A stretch of 64,000 nucleotides of DNA from Candidatus Opimibacter skivensis. Lineage in GTDB: Bacteria; Bacteroidota; Bacteroidia; Chitinophagales; Saprospiraceae. The DNA lies in the NCBI GenBank assembly GCA_016721905.1, contig JADKHH010000010.1:124001-188000 (forward strand), written 5' to 3'. The stretch's first letter is position 1. Every line of letters starts with the position of its first letter. Below, piece by piece: positions 21,282 through 31,499 of the stretch. The position numbers and the translations under genes were made by a program. The notes beneath the pieces were generated by a model. The model was given only the letters and a program-made list of their open reading frames with translations. It was not told where the DNA came from and did not search any database.

Positions 21282-21541
21282 TTGTTCCCTATAACAGCAC
21301 TTTATGTCATTGCGTTGATTGTCAAAGAGAGCGTCACTAGATGGCAGTCTATGAAGATGATATTCGGATAGATCATTTTAATACGCACACTGACTTGTGG
21401 CAATGCCCATTGTCATTTACCCAAAGTTCATTACCTTGAAACTGATTACCATCGTCAGAAAGACAGGCTGATACCAACAAACTTGTATCTAATCTGCCCG
21501 GGGTCTATCCTATTAGCAACTCAATCAACAATCGATAACTT

Positions 21542-22201
21542 ATGACATCATCTAACTCCCGCAACAGAAGAAACTTCCTGATGCATTCAGCATTCCTTAC
21601 CACAGGATTTTTAGGGTTAAATAGTTTTCAATCCCCAGACACACCAGCCTTTAGCAAGGGCGACGATCTCTTCGTCATCGGTCCTATGGACGGCTTCTCC
21701 CCGCAGATCGGGACACTGGTCTCCATGCTGAACTATAATCGCCAGACTGTCATCAATACTGTACAATCCCTGAGCATGGAGGAACTGGACTACCTCCATG
21801 ATGCAAATTCAAATACGATTGGTGCATTGATCCTTCACCTTGGCGCGGTCGATAAGTATTACCAGATCAATACCTTCGAAGGCCGGCAGGAATTTAATGA
21901 AGAGGAAAAGAAGATATGGGATGTACCGATGAATCTTGGAGAAGAAGGCCGACAGCAAATAAAAGGGTACAAGGTTGATTACTACCTGGACATGATCAGA
22001 GAGGTCAGGGAGAAAACTATAAAGGAACTGAAGAAACGGGATGACAAATGGCTTCTGGCCGTCGATCCTGAATGGTCACAGGAACAACCCTTAAATACCT
22101 ACTGGAAATGGTTTCATGTATGCGAGCACGAATCCAACCACCGCGGACAAATGACCTGGTTAAAAGGTCGGCTTCCGGGTGCTAAGGCCGGCAAAGATTA
22201 A
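21542..22201 (+). CDS. DinB-family protein with N-terminal export signal
   Basis: 219 residues. The N-terminus (RNRRNFLMHSAFLTTGFLGL) looks like a Tat signal with RRNF followed by a hydrophobic stretch. The remainder is a DinB/DUF664-like four-helix bundle: LVSMLNYNRQTVINTVQSLS, IGALILHLGAVDKYYQ and HVCEHESNHRGQMTWLKGRLPG supply the metal-binding histidines of that fold. Members include thiol-dependent S-transferases and many of unknown activity. Secretion is unusual for the family and makes a role outside the cytoplasm likely. A ~260-base spacer with no evident gene precedes it. Confidence 0.78.
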   Translation: MTSSNSRNRRNFLMHSAFLTTGFLGLNSFQSPDTPAFSKGDDLFVIGPMDGFSPQIGTLVSMLNYNRQTVINTVQSLSMEELDYLHDANSNTIGALILHLGAVDKYYQINTFEGRQEFNEEEKKIWDVPMNLGEEGRQQIKGYKVDYYLDMIREVREKTIKELKKRDDKWLLAVDPEWSQEQPLNTYWKWFHVCEHESNHRGQMTWLKGRLPGAKAGKD

Positions 22202-22258
22202 ATAAGAGATCCTTTTTTTAGGAAGATCATTAAGCAGCGTTACCGAAAACAATCACTC

Positions 22259-22897
22259 CTACACCTCTCCCCTGTTGTACTTAGCGATCGCCTCGGTCTT
22301 ATTGCTGACTTCCAGCAACCGATACATCTTCTTGATATGGGTGCGCACCGTTTCAACAGAAATGGAAAGTGCCTGTGAAATGGAATCATAACTCTTTCCA
22401 TCGATCAGTAGTCGAAGTATCTCCCGCTGTCGCTCCGTGATGACCGATGCCTTTCCTGTACGGGTGCCGCCAAAATGACTAACAATGCCCCGTGCAACAG
22501 AAGGTGACAGGAAAGCACCTCCAGCCAGTACCACCCTAATGCCTTCCACGATCTCCTGCAGGCTGGATTTCTTCGAGATATACGAGCATGCTCCAGAACT
22601 GAGTGCCTTGATGATCTTATCACTTTCTTCATACGTAGTCAGGATGATGATATCCAAATCCGGAAATCGCCCGCGTATGACCGGAAGCCCATCCAGACCG
22701 GACATACCAGGCAACCCGATATCCAGCAGTAATATATCCGGCTGATAGGATGCATCCAAACCAGCCGTATGCATCAGTGCCTCGACTGAACCAAAGATAC
22801 CGGCGGATTCAAAATCCTTTTCCAGGGTGATGAAGCGCATCACGTTGTCACGGATGATGACGTTGTCTTCGACGATGGCGATTTGTGTCTTTTGCAT
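22259..22897 (-). CDS. NarL/FixJ-type response regulator
   Basis: 212 residues. The receiver domain (~1-120) has acidic residues at VEDN, phospho-acceptor Asp in LLLDIGLPGMSG, the conserved Thr in IILTTYEES and Lys in ISKKSSLQE. A LuxR-type DNA-binding domain (~148-205) follows: ITERQREILRLLIDGKSYDSI with VETVRTHIKKMYRLL. It lies downstream of the propeller sensor kinase on the same strand, and the kinase is of the HisKA_3 class that works with this regulator type. Its start codon is preceded by a TTGATATG repeat array. Confidence 0.93.
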   Translation of the reverse strand: MQKTQIAIVEDNVIIRDNVMRFITLEKDFESAGIFGSVEALMHTAGLDASYQPDILLLDIGLPGMSGLDGLPVIRGRFPDLDIIILTTYEESDKIIKALSSGACSYISKKSSLQEIVEGIRVVLAGGAFLSPSVARGIVSHFGGTRTGKASVITERQREILRLLIDGKSYDSISQALSISVETVRTHIKKMYRLLEVSNKTEAIAKYNRGEV

Positions 22898-22904
22898 GGT
22901 TGAT

Positions 22905-22976
22905 TGTTGATGCGTTGATATGTTGATATGTTGATAAGTTGATATGTTGATATGTTGATGAGTTGATATGTTGAGG
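22905..22976. repeat. TTGATATG tandem array before the response regulator start
   Basis: About eight units of the 8-base phrase TTGATATG, some varied (TTGATAAG, TTGATGAG, TTGATGCG), between the kinase end (23017) and the regulator start (22897, minus strand). It begins only a few bases upstream of the regulator start codon. Such repeats change copy number easily and could alter spacing or RNA structure at the start of translation; this is inference. Confidence 0.7.
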
Positions 22977-23016
22977 GGCTTATAAACATATCAACCTATA
23001 AACTTATAAACAAATA

Positions 23017-25980
23017 TTAGGCTATGTCAAATTTCAAAACCACCTCAAAGCCATCTTCCATCTGCACCGATATATTGGCGCCAATATTTTCCGCACGCAA
23101 TCGCATATTGGCAAGGCCAAGGCCTGAGGTGTTGATCGGCTGGTGTACCTGGCCATTATCCCGGATCCGCAGCACACAGCGGGACTTTTCTTTGGAGAGG
23201 CTGACATCCACTTTTGTTCCCTTCGAATGCTTGAGTACATTGTTGATAGCTTCCTTGAAAATCAGGAATACATTCTGCCGTATGTCAGGAGGCAGGACTT
23301 TATTATTCATATCAGATGTATCTGTCCACGTATATGCAAACCCGGTCCTCGAGAGTGTTTCAGCAAGATAGTCCTTCATCCGGTCGGTCAGAAATTCAAG
23401 GTTATCCTTCCTTGAATCAATTGCCCACACCGTATCGCGCATCCGGCCCATCGCTTCACGGCTCAACTGACTCAGTCGTTGCAACAATGGTGCTTTTACC
23501 TCATCGGTGTTGTACGCCAGAATTTCCGCTTCCATCGCAATACTGCCCAGTATTGTCCCGACATCATCATGCAGGTCACTCGAGATCTTAGTCCGCAAGG
23601 TTTGATATTTCAGCAATTCATTGACGCGATACCGATAAAATCCATAAGCCACAGATGACAAGGCAATAGCGTAAAGCACATAAGCCCACCATCGCTGATA
23701 CCACGGTGGTGAAATATGAAAGGCGATGGCAGATGTGTTGAGGGTCCATTTACCATTACCTGAGACGGCTTTAACCATAAACCGATATTGGCCCGGTGAA
23801 AGACTGGTGAAATGAATGGTCCTGTCCAACGGTGCTTCATTCCATTCATCGCGATATCCTTCCAGCATGTAATAATACGTGACATTCAAATCCTTGCCAT
23901 GCGGAGAGACAAATGAAAATCCTACATCACGATGGGCATAATGCACTTCGATATGATTCTGAAACATGATCGATGTGTCCAACAACCGGGAATCGTCTCC
24001 TGGAAACACCCGCTTTCGGTCAACATAGAAATCAGTAAACACGATATCATTTGGCGCAGGCTGCCCTTCTAGCATAGCCGGATCAACACGCACGATACCT
24101 GTGGCCCCGATATAAAACAAATACCCATCTTCATCGATCACAAGATCTTCAGGTATCCACTGGACTGCTTTGAACTCAACAGGTAAGATGAATCGATGCG
24201 TAGATGAATCCTTTAAATCATATCTCCATATAGAGCCTGGCATCAGGATCCAGATCACGCCATCTGCTCCCTCCACCATCCCTTTGACTTCCTGGAGTTC
24301 TATGTGGTCATCCGTGATGTAGGAAAAACGCCCGGAAGACGGATCCCAGATATTGATGCCTTTGTCTGTGCAGACGAATACATGTCCATCCCTCGATTCG
24401 TAGATATAGTAGGGATTATTGCTATTGAGTTGCCCATTTCCGTTTGGATCAAAAGGCATTTCTTCATATTGGCTGAATTGCTTTGTCAGTCGGATCAGGC
24501 CGGAAGCAAATGTCGCGATCCAAACATCGCCATTACGTAATTGCGTATAATACTTCGCCTTAAAGTCGGGATAAGCCTTACCGCTAAGTTTTTCAAAATA
24601 AGAACCAATGAATTCATAGGCCATTGAGTCATCTGTCGCACTCTTATGATTGCCGATCGTGATCCGGTCATCACGGAGCTGCAGCAGTTGTGAAAACATT
24701 CTTCTGCTGGTCAAACTCCTGAGATGGTGGCCCGCTGTATCAAAGTGACTAAAGATGGGAATGGGCTGATCAAATTGCACCCAATATGTACCATCCGGTT
24801 CAACCATAAAATCAAATATCGGACCGGTGGCATTCTTCCGGAGCGGAATGAGGTTAAATCTTCCATCTGCATATTTCATCAGGTCTTCATCGGTGGCCAG
24901 ATACATTGACCCGTTGAATGACTTCAGCCGTTGTGCTCTCTTGTCCGTGGCTATCGTATATGGCAAATCTCCGTATTGCCAATTACCTGCCCCTGCAGCC
25001 GATGCATAGTACATACGCCCTGCCCCATCATCGTATGCTCCGTTGATACATAACACTACAGGTTGATCATAAATTTCAGAGGACAAGTTGAATTCCTGCC
25101 TTTCGCCATTCTTTTCCCTGATCAATAAACCACCCTCCAGATTTGTCCAGCGATTTCCATTGGAGTCAATCGTCGAATAGCAAATAGTTTTTGAAAATGG
25201 ATTCTCTTCCTGCGTCATTGTTCTTCGCTGTCTGTCGAGGATATAATGGTGATTTGTATTGCGGGTAAAAATGCGAACGGTCCCATCCGGCATTTCAAGG
25301 GCATGGGTAAGGAATATAGCAGGATCGATATAGAAATGCTGGAATCCACCGGTCTGCGCTTCGACATACACACCATTGAATGCGAGAGCGATCAATCTGC
25401 CATCTTTGAGCAGCAGTGTGTTGTTGATCGCTCTAAGGGTCTGGCCGGATACATCAATGTCTATTCTTTGCAATTTATCTTCCGTCGCATCATAACGGAA
25501 TATTCCCTGGAATGCCGTGTTGATGATGATCCGGCCCTGCGGATCGACAATCAACTTATTGATCTGGGCAAAGGCAAGACTATCCGGCAAACGCGACTTG
25601 CTGTCAAAAAAATCAAACCTCTCCAGCCACGGATTATAGATGATGACCCCTTCTTCCTGGGTACCCAGCCAGAGCAGGCCATCGCGGTCTTCAGTGATGG
25701 CTGTGATTTTATTGTACGGCAAATCGTGGGGAGCAGCGCCCGTACCATTCCAGGATCTGATGCGATCACCATTGTACCGGTTGAGCCCGCTTTGGGTTCC
25801 AATCCACACGAAGCCATGGCTGTCGATGTGGAGCGTATTTTCAGACCATGAAGCATTGTTGTTGAGTCCCTCTTGTTCCCGCAGATACGTGATGACCGGA
25901 GATTGCCCCCATGCACAGATCCAGCCTGCTGCTACCAGGAACATAGCCAATACAAAGGAATGCATCGCAGGAAATCTCAA
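23017..25980 (-). CDS. Sensor histidine kinase with two-component-regulator propeller (HisKA_3 class)
   Basis: 987 residues. Signal peptide (LVAAGWICAWGQ); propeller blades typical of 'two-component regulator propeller' proteins (SHGFVWIGTQSGLNRYNGD, DGLLWLGTQEEGVIIYNP, DGHVFVCTDKGINIWDP); a Y_Y_Y domain (NVTYYYMLEGYRDEWNEA, LSPGQYRFMVKAV); one membrane helix (~WWAYVLYAIALSSVAYGFY); a HisKA_3 domain with the phospho-acceptor His in DLHDDVGTILGSIAMEAEI; and an ATPase domain ending NTSGLGLANMRLRAENIG. The periplasmic propeller is known in relatives to sense oligosaccharides. Its partner is the regulator at 22259. Several residues of the ATPase G boxes are visible (RIRDNGQ). Confidence 0.93.
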   Translation of the reverse strand: MRFPAMHSFVLAMFLVAAGWICAWGQSPVITYLREQEGLNNNASWSENTLHIDSHGFVWIGTQSGLNRYNGDRIRSWNGTGAAPHDLPYNKITAITEDRDGLLWLGTQEEGVIIYNPWLERFDFFDSKSRLPDSLAFAQINKLIVDPQGRIIINTAFQGIFRYDATEDKLQRIDIDVSGQTLRAINNTLLLKDGRLIALAFNGVYVEAQTGGFQHFYIDPAIFLTHALEMPDGTVRIFTRNTNHHYILDRQRRTMTQEENPFSKTICYSTIDSNGNRWTNLEGGLLIREKNGERQEFNLSSEIYDQPVVLCINGAYDDGAGRMYYASAAGAGNWQYGDLPYTIATDKRAQRLKSFNGSMYLATDEDLMKYADGRFNLIPLRKNATGPIFDFMVEPDGTYWVQFDQPIPIFSHFDTAGHHLRSLTSRRMFSQLLQLRDDRITIGNHKSATDDSMAYEFIGSYFEKLSGKAYPDFKAKYYTQLRNGDVWIATFASGLIRLTKQFSQYEEMPFDPNGNGQLNSNNPYYIYESRDGHVFVCTDKGINIWDPSSGRFSYITDDHIELQEVKGMVEGADGVIWILMPGSIWRYDLKDSSTHRFILPVEFKAVQWIPEDLVIDEDGYLFYIGATGIVRVDPAMLEGQPAPNDIVFTDFYVDRKRVFPGDDSRLLDTSIMFQNHIEVHYAHRDVGFSFVSPHGKDLNVTYYYMLEGYRDEWNEAPLDRTIHFTSLSPGQYRFMVKAVSGNGKWTLNTSAIAFHISPPWYQRWWAYVLYAIALSSVAYGFYRYRVNELLKYQTLRTKISSDLHDDVGTILGSIAMEAEILAYNTDEVKAPLLQRLSQLSREAMGRMRDTVWAIDSRKDNLEFLTDRMKDYLAETLSRTGFAYTWTDTSDMNNKVLPPDIRQNVFLIFKEAINNVLKHSKGTKVDVSLSKEKSRCVLRIRDNGQVHQPINTSGLGLANMRLRAENIGANISVQMEDGFEVVLKFDIA

Positions 25981-26097
25981 CGCGATATTTTTTTATCAAG
26001 AATAAATATCTCTTTAATTTTCCGGTTGATCTTCTTTTGCAGGAAAAGAAAAACGGAAGCGGTGATTAATGAATATATTAAAAGAGACATCAAGTTA

Positions 26098-26440
26098 AGT
26101 GAAGAGTGAAAAGTGAAGAGTGAAAAATGAGTGGTCAGTGGTCAGAAATCGGTGTTCGGTTTTCAGTGGTGAATCGTGAGGCGTGAATCGTGAGGCGTGA
26201 GTGGTGAATTGTGAGCGTGTGAGTTGTGAATTGTGAATTGTGAGTGTTGATGAATCGTGAATCGTGAGTCGTGAATTGTGAATTGTGAATTGTGAGTGTT
26301 GCTTGTACTGAGCGGAGTCGAAGTATGAATAGTGAGTCGTGAGCAGCAAATCATGAGCGGTAGCTTAAAATACTCTGGAAGCTGGTAGCTGGCAGCTGAA
26401 AACTGGTAGCTGAAAACTGACAGCTGACAGCTGATAGCTC
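26098..26440. repeat. Low-complexity repeats between minus-strand genes
   Basis: From ~26098 to 26345, variants of the 7-base phrase GTGAATT/GTGAATC repeat many times (GTGAATTGTGAATTGTGA and similar), interrupted at 26306-26330 by CTTGTACTGAGCGGAGTCGAAG, a phrase found inverted near 50643. From 26379 to 26440 follows AGCTGAAAACT and AGCTGACAGCTGATAGCT. Open frames here encode only His/Ser/Thr/Phe-rich repeats and are not genes. Promoter elements for the kinase gene (start 25980) are presumably at the left edge. Confidence 0.7.
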
Positions 26441-26442
26441 AT

Positions 26443-29025
26443 TTAATTAAGATTAATACCACACGGCTTCAGTCCAATCTTCACTGTATTGCCTTCCGTG
26501 GCCCGAAAGCCATTGGACAGGATGATGAGGTCGCCGGCTTTATAGGTGACATCTCCATTGGAACCATTGATTAACCTGGTCGATGTGATGATATCGGCAG
26601 CCTCATTGAACTGCGTGGTGGGCATGCCGTTGTCAGGATCATTGCCTTGTGTAAGTGTGAGCTCATACGAACAATCGTCCCAGACATCGGATTGCCAGAT
26701 GCCACGGCCAAAGGTGCCAACTCGCATGATGCCTTCCGCTTCATAGATCTCGATATCCCGCACGATCGTATTAGGGAATCCTCTTTTAAATTTTGTCCAG
26801 CCGGCAAAGGGGTTGTTGTAAGAATAAAAATAAACACCGATATCAGTGCCTACATAGACCTCAGGATTGGAGGCATGACGTGCTGCAATCGATACAGGCA
26901 CTTCAGGTAATACGCCGGTCGAACCTCCTATGCCGAGAATAGGTATAGTGATATTGGTGGTGGAGGTATATTCCAACACTCTATTAAATCCTGGACCAAA
27001 CCCACCCCGTGTCAGAATGGCTTTATTCGGATTCGAAGGATTGGCAGAAATGGAAGTGTAACATCCACCAGGGGCATATATCGTATCAAATTGTGTCCAT
27101 GTAGTCCCATAATTTGAGGAACGCCAGGCTACCTGGCAAGTCAAGGCATACACCCGGGATGAGTTTGATGCGACCGATACGGATTGGACTTCCTGATTGA
27201 AGCCCCCTGGCATTTTGACTTTTGTCCAGCTTGTTCCACCATTGAATGTGCGATAGATGGTGTCATTTGTCCATCCGACATAGATCGTATCCGGATTGTT
27301 CATATCCATATCCCAACTTGTAATAAACGGGCCCGGATTGTTATCATCATGTTGAAAAGGAGAAATACCACTGAATGATTGCCCTCCATTAGTCGATTTC
27401 AACAGATTGCCCAATTGGGTCATTGCATATATGATGTTCTTGTTTTGTGGATGAATCAGGACATCACCTCCATCGGCACCCAATATGGACTTTAACGTAT
27501 CATTTTCAGTAAATATACCGGTACCATTGTCCTGCATGCCTCCGACCATAAAGTTGACATCCTGATCGGTACCGGCAAAATGATAGAGCTGGCTGATGTT
27601 CAGGCCACCCGTAATATCTGTCCAGGTAGTTCCATCATCAGTTGTATAGAAAATGCCTCCGTCATTAGCTGAATAAAGCCAATTGTTGAGCGGGTTGTAG
27701 ATCATATAGTGTATATCCGCATGGACATACCCAAGGCCATTGTTTTGCGCATCCCCGGGGATCCAATACGTATTAATAGCGAAACTCTGTCCGGCGTTTA
27801 TTGATTTCCATGTATTGACTCCTCCGGTAAGGAGAATGGAATCCTGCGCAGGGCTAACAACCAGTGCAAGATCCCAACCCGTCTGATCTTTATAGTTATC
27901 CCCGGCAAAGTTGCCACTGAGGATATTTGGGGTGGTTGCATATTTTGTAAAACTTGTTCCTGAATTCCATGATCTATATACACCCTTGAATCCGGGAATG
28001 GTGTCTGTTGGATTCATCGTAAAGGTCGTATCAGAAGGTCCGGTCAACAGATAGACAGCATCGGGATCGTCAGGTGTCACAGCCATTTCGATTCGTGATG
28101 CATCAAACGATTGTGCCAGCGTCCAGGTTTGGCCATAGTTCGTTGATTTGTACACCTGAGTTCCTGTAGAGGCATATACGACAGATGTATTGCCTGGCTT
28201 GTATTCGATATCATAGAAATTACCCGCCTGCACAAGGGACCAGTTGACACCACTATTGGTGCTTTGCCACAACCCATTGGATGCGGCTACAAGCATCCAT
28301 GAAGGATATCCGGGTTCCATCAACATTCGCCTTCCCAGTACATTGGAAGTGTCCATCCAGGTCAGCCCTGTAGGCGACCATGACTGGCCATCGTTTGTGG
28401 TTTTGTACACACCGATAGATCGGGTATTTCCACCATCTCCATCGCCGGTGAGGATAAAGATGGTGTTCGTATTAACCGGATCCACTGCGATACCGGAGAC
28501 ACCAATACTCGACAGTGTATCTGAAATGTTGATCCAGTCCGCTCCGTGATTGATGGTCTTAAACAAACCTCCGGCGGGAGCACCCACATAGAGGATACTA
28601 GGGTTGGTCGGGTGAAATGCAACTGTCTGCACCCGACCGATGCCTGGTGCCCAGCTTCCGGCGGCTACATATTCTGTGGCACTCCATGCTTTCCAATCTC
28701 CCTCGACATTTCTTTGGTTGTGATCACTATCCGGCTTCTGGTCTTTAAACGCCTGCAGGTTCAATGCAGCAACATTTACAATCCGCCCATTGGCATCAAG
28801 GCGATCACGATTGAATTCTTCCCAGCGCTTCCAATGCTTATACCCTGTTCCTTTCCCCTTATCTTTTCCGCTGTACCATGCTTCTACATTTTGCTGGATT
28901 GTTGCAAAATCTCTTGTTGCAGGATTTTGCCAGAGATCCCATGGCAGGTTACCCTGCGCCTGCAGCCACAAAGGCAAGAAGAAGAGAAGGAATGCAATAT
29001 ATTTTCCTGAATGCTTTTTCATCAC
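26443..29025 (-). CDS. Secreted BNR/sortilin-like propeller protein with 3-coathanger-stack C-terminus
   Basis: 860 residues: signal peptide ending WLQAQ; a ~90-residue linker domain (LPWDLWQNPATRDFATIQQN, HWKRWEEFNRDRLDANG); and a long run of exo-alpha-sialidase/sortilin-type repeats (VAFHPTNPSILYVGAPAGGL, KTTNDGQSWSPTGL, KSTNYGQTWTLAQSF, STNGGQSFSGISPF, TFNGGTSWTKVKMPGG). The C-terminal ~60 residues (ADIITSTRLINGSNGDVTYK and GDLIILSNGFRATEG) resemble the '3-coathanger stack' domain of Bacteroidota surface proteins. No classical T9SS domain is present. These propellers are thought to mediate binding rather than hydrolysis; the ligand is unknown. It lies 38 bases downstream of the adhesin at 29064 on the same strand and may be co-transcribed with it. 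Confidence 0.85.
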   Translation of the reverse strand: MMKKHSGKYIAFLLFFLPLWLQAQGNLPWDLWQNPATRDFATIQQNVEAWYSGKDKGKGTGYKHWKRWEEFNRDRLDANGRIVNVAALNLQAFKDQKPDSDHNQRNVEGDWKAWSATEYVAAGSWAPGIGRVQTVAFHPTNPSILYVGAPAGGLFKTINHGADWINISDTLSSIGVSGIAVDPVNTNTIFILTGDGDGGNTRSIGVYKTTNDGQSWSPTGLTWMDTSNVLGRRMLMEPGYPSWMLVAASNGLWQSTNSGVNWSLVQAGNFYDIEYKPGNTSVVYASTGTQVYKSTNYGQTWTLAQSFDASRIEMAVTPDDPDAVYLLTGPSDTTFTMNPTDTIPGFKGVYRSWNSGTSFTKYATTPNILSGNFAGDNYKDQTGWDLALVVSPAQDSILLTGGVNTWKSINAGQSFAINTYWIPGDAQNNGLGYVHADIHYMIYNPLNNWLYSANDGGIFYTTDDGTTWTDITGGLNISQLYHFAGTDQDVNFMVGGMQDNGTGIFTENDTLKSILGADGGDVLIHPQNKNIIYAMTQLGNLLKSTNGGQSFSGISPFQHDDNNPGPFITSWDMDMNNPDTIYVGWTNDTIYRTFNGGTSWTKVKMPGGFNQEVQSVSVASNSSRVYALTCQVAWRSSNYGTTWTQFDTIYAPGGCYTSISANPSNPNKAILTRGGFGPGFNRVLEYTSTTNITIPILGIGGSTGVLPEVPVSIAARHASNPEVYVGTDIGVYFYSYNNPFAGWTKFKRGFPNTIVRDIEIYEAEGIMRVGTFGRGIWQSDVWDDCSYELTLTQGNDPDNGMPTTQFNEAADIITSTRLINGSNGDVTYKAGDLIILSNGFRATEGNTVKIGLKPCGINLN

Positions 29026-29063
29026 TGATTTTTTTACGTTGATATAAAAATTTACCCCAGTGA

Positions 29064-31391
29064 TTATTTCAATTTGGCTAATACTTCTGCTTGTTTGAGA
29101 TTTTCCTGTTTCAAGGTTTTAATCTCCTCATTCAATTGCAGGATATACAAGGTCATTTCTTCCAATTTTTCCATCATGCGGATTTGCATGTCACCTAGCT
29201 GTATTCCTTCGGCCTGCACTTCTTTCGCGGAAGGAATACCGGGTAAGTGGTTACTTGCCTCAATGGAAGATTTAAGTTCATCAAGCGGCATCAGCGTATA
29301 GTCTTCCGCAAATACATAATCCGGCCATTCGTTTTGTGGCTGAACACGCACCTCTGTGCAGGCGATCTTGCCATTGACAGATAGTTTATGTCCTGTTGCA
29401 ATATTTTCGGTGATACCGATACCCACATTCCCGCTGAGATCCATGGTCATCTTGCGGCCCTGGCTGGTGCCATTGATAAATGTTTCAAAGACGATGGCGT
29501 CTGCTGAGCTTTGACCATCATAAAACATATCCACACCGGTGAGATTTGATTGCCTCATGGCAAGTTTTCCAGAAACTTCATCCACCCCATCTGACTGGAT
29601 CAGAATCGTCGGATCATCGGTCGCGAATATTTGCAACTGTTCTGATGGCGAACCACCGATGCCGATGCCTAAAGCACCGCTAAAGTGTCCATTGCCGACA
29701 AAGTATCCACCATAATTTACAGAACCTCCACTGGCCTCTCCGTACACCCCATAGGTTTGCGCACCACTCAGCCCGGAGGCTACGCCGCGCACACCGGTAT
29801 AGACACCAGTTGAAGTGCCGGGGGCTTCTCCAACTACGCCATAGTAGCCTCCCTTGCCATGGACTCCGATTCCATAGTAGTCATCTATTATATTCTCTCC
29901 ATACACTCCTGGCACATCTGAGTATGTGCCAGATGGTGCTTGAATGATACTGCGTACACCTGGCTTAGCCGGAGCATAAATATTCACCTCCATATTGCCA
30001 TTTACTCTCAGGAGATTATTGTCAAATTCTCCATAGATCAACGCCTGGGTTGCGTCGGCAGAACTATTTTCAAGATAAAGTTTATTGGAACCAAGTTCAT
30101 TATTTCCCGCCTGTGTACCAATAAAGATGTTATAACTACCAATGATATTGTTGAATCCGGAGCGCCACCCTAAACCAATATTGGAGGAGCCAAATGTGTT
30201 TGATCCGAAAGATTCAAGGCCTACGACTGTATTTGCATTGCCTGTCGTGTGGGCATATAAGGCTTGCACTCCAACAGCTGTATTTCCAAATCCATCCTGT
30301 TGAGAGCGCAAGGCACCTGTACCGAGTGCGGTGTGGTATGTACCGTTTATATTATTCTTCAATGCATCCCAGCCAAAGGCGGTATTGTACGATCCAATTG
30401 TATTCTTCAACAACGCCCTGCTGCCGACGGCTGTGTTACCCTCACCGTCCACAGCGGAAGTAAAACCTGTTTGGTTGAAATAAAGTGCAGAGTCACCGAT
30501 CGCTACGAGATGCTCGTGCGTAGTAGTGGACCCTAAAGCATCTCGTCCGATAGCTACATTTCCATTGGCAGTCGTATTGTTATACAAGGCCTTAGATCCC
30601 GCGGCCACATTACCGCTTCCCATTGTATTTGCCCACAAAGCGTTAGCTCCTATACTGGTATTATTATATCCCTCCGAGTTCGTTCGGAGTGCATTAAATC
30701 CTGAAGCGACATTGTAGCTTCCGGTGATATTCAACTGCAAAGCTGATACACCATTTGCGGTGTTGAAGTTACCGTAGGAATTCAGGCTGAGTGAGGATGC
30801 ACCGAGGGCTGTGTTCATGGCTCCACCGGTGTTTCCAGTGAGCGATTCGTAGCCTATACCGGTATTGAAATTTCCATTCTGATTGGTCTTTAATGCAAAT
30901 GCTCCAAATCCGGAATTAAAACTACCGAAGTCCAGAGACTGCCCGGCATCGATGCCATGGAATGTGTTTAGGCCGCCGCCAATAGGTTCCATCATCAGGT
31001 CGCCTGCGGGGTTGCGTTTTAGGACCAGCTTTTTCTGGCTGTCGATCTCAAACAAGATGGAGTCTACACTCCCGGTAGCATTCAATGCTGTGACTCGGGT
31101 ATCACCGTCTGCGTCTACGATGCTGCCGCCACTGAGTTTCTGCCATACTGTTCCATTATGGTAGTAGACTGAATTGTCTGAAGGCTGATAGACGATCAAA
31201 CCTGCAACGGGTGAGGAAATAGCAGAAGTCTCTGCACGGGGAATGAGCACACCCTTTGTTGTCGAGACGATATCGAGCATGGCGCTGCTGTTAGGGGTAG
31301 TTGTGCCTATACCGACATTCTGTTGAGCAAGTAAGAGATTGGGAAGCAGGCAGGAAAGGAGGATGGCAAGTGAGTAACGGAGGCGTTGCAT
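29064..31391 (-). CDS. Trimeric adhesin / tail-fibre-like protein with YadA-type head repeats
   Basis: 775 residues. Signal peptide (LLSCLLPNLLLAQ), then the secreted Bacteroidota fibre start NVGIGTTTPNSSAMLDI. Residues ~155-445 are about fourteen head repeats of ~20 residues with the pattern 'G-NTA-G-ALxxNTxG' (NTALGASSLSLNSYGNFNT, NVAIGRDALGS, NTAVGSRALLKNTIGSYNT, NTAVGVQALYAHTTGNANT). These resemble YadA/Hia left-handed beta-roll heads. A region of carbohydrate-fibre-like glycine turns follows (GVYGENIIDDYYGIGVHGK). The end is the conserved fibre tail YVFAEDYTLMPLDELKSSIE with NHLPGIPSAKEVQAEGI, then a coiled coil (MEKLEEMTLYILQLNEEIK). It is probably a trimeric surface fibre; attachment is not obvious from sequence. 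Confidence 0.85.
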   Translation of the reverse strand: MQRLRYSLAILLSCLLPNLLLAQQNVGIGTTTPNSSAMLDIVSTTKGVLIPRAETSAISSPVAGLIVYQPSDNSVYYHNGTVWQKLSGGSIVDADGDTRVTALNATGSVDSILFEIDSQKKLVLKRNPAGDLMMEPIGGGLNTFHGIDAGQSLDFGSFNSGFGAFALKTNQNGNFNTGIGYESLTGNTGGAMNTALGASSLSLNSYGNFNTANGVSALQLNITGSYNVASGFNALRTNSEGYNNTSIGANALWANTMGSGNVAAGSKALYNNTTANGNVAIGRDALGSTTTHEHLVAIGDSALYFNQTGFTSAVDGEGNTAVGSRALLKNTIGSYNTAFGWDALKNNINGTYHTALGTGALRSQQDGFGNTAVGVQALYAHTTGNANTVVGLESFGSNTFGSSNIGLGWRSGFNNIIGSYNIFIGTQAGNNELGSNKLYLENSSADATQALIYGEFDNNLLRVNGNMEVNIYAPAKPGVRSIIQAPSGTYSDVPGVYGENIIDDYYGIGVHGKGGYYGVVGEAPGTSTGVYTGVRGVASGLSGAQTYGVYGEASGGSVNYGGYFVGNGHFSGALGIGIGGSPSEQLQIFATDDPTILIQSDGVDEVSGKLAMRQSNLTGVDMFYDGQSSADAIVFETFINGTSQGRKMTMDLSGNVGIGITENIATGHKLSVNGKIACTEVRVQPQNEWPDYVFAEDYTLMPLDELKSSIEASNHLPGIPSAKEVQAEGIQLGDMQIRMMEKLEEMTLYILQLNEEIKTLKQENLKQAEVLAKLK

Positions 31392-31499
31392 GTAGTTGGT
31401 TTTTGAAAAACAAAACTAACGATGCTCCAGAGGGGTGTCAATCACCCTGACGGGTGATGGTCCGGCAGTTATCTGGCCCTAAATGCCTAACTTCACCAA

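Noticed and set aside
25246..25851. Plus-strand open frame of 201 codons
   Set aside because: It is antisense to the propeller sensor kinase, which has clear family motifs in the minus frame.
22905..26440. CRISPR-like short repeats at 22905-22976 and 26098-26440
   Set aside because: Units of 7-8 bases in direct tandem with no spacers; these are simple sequence repeats.
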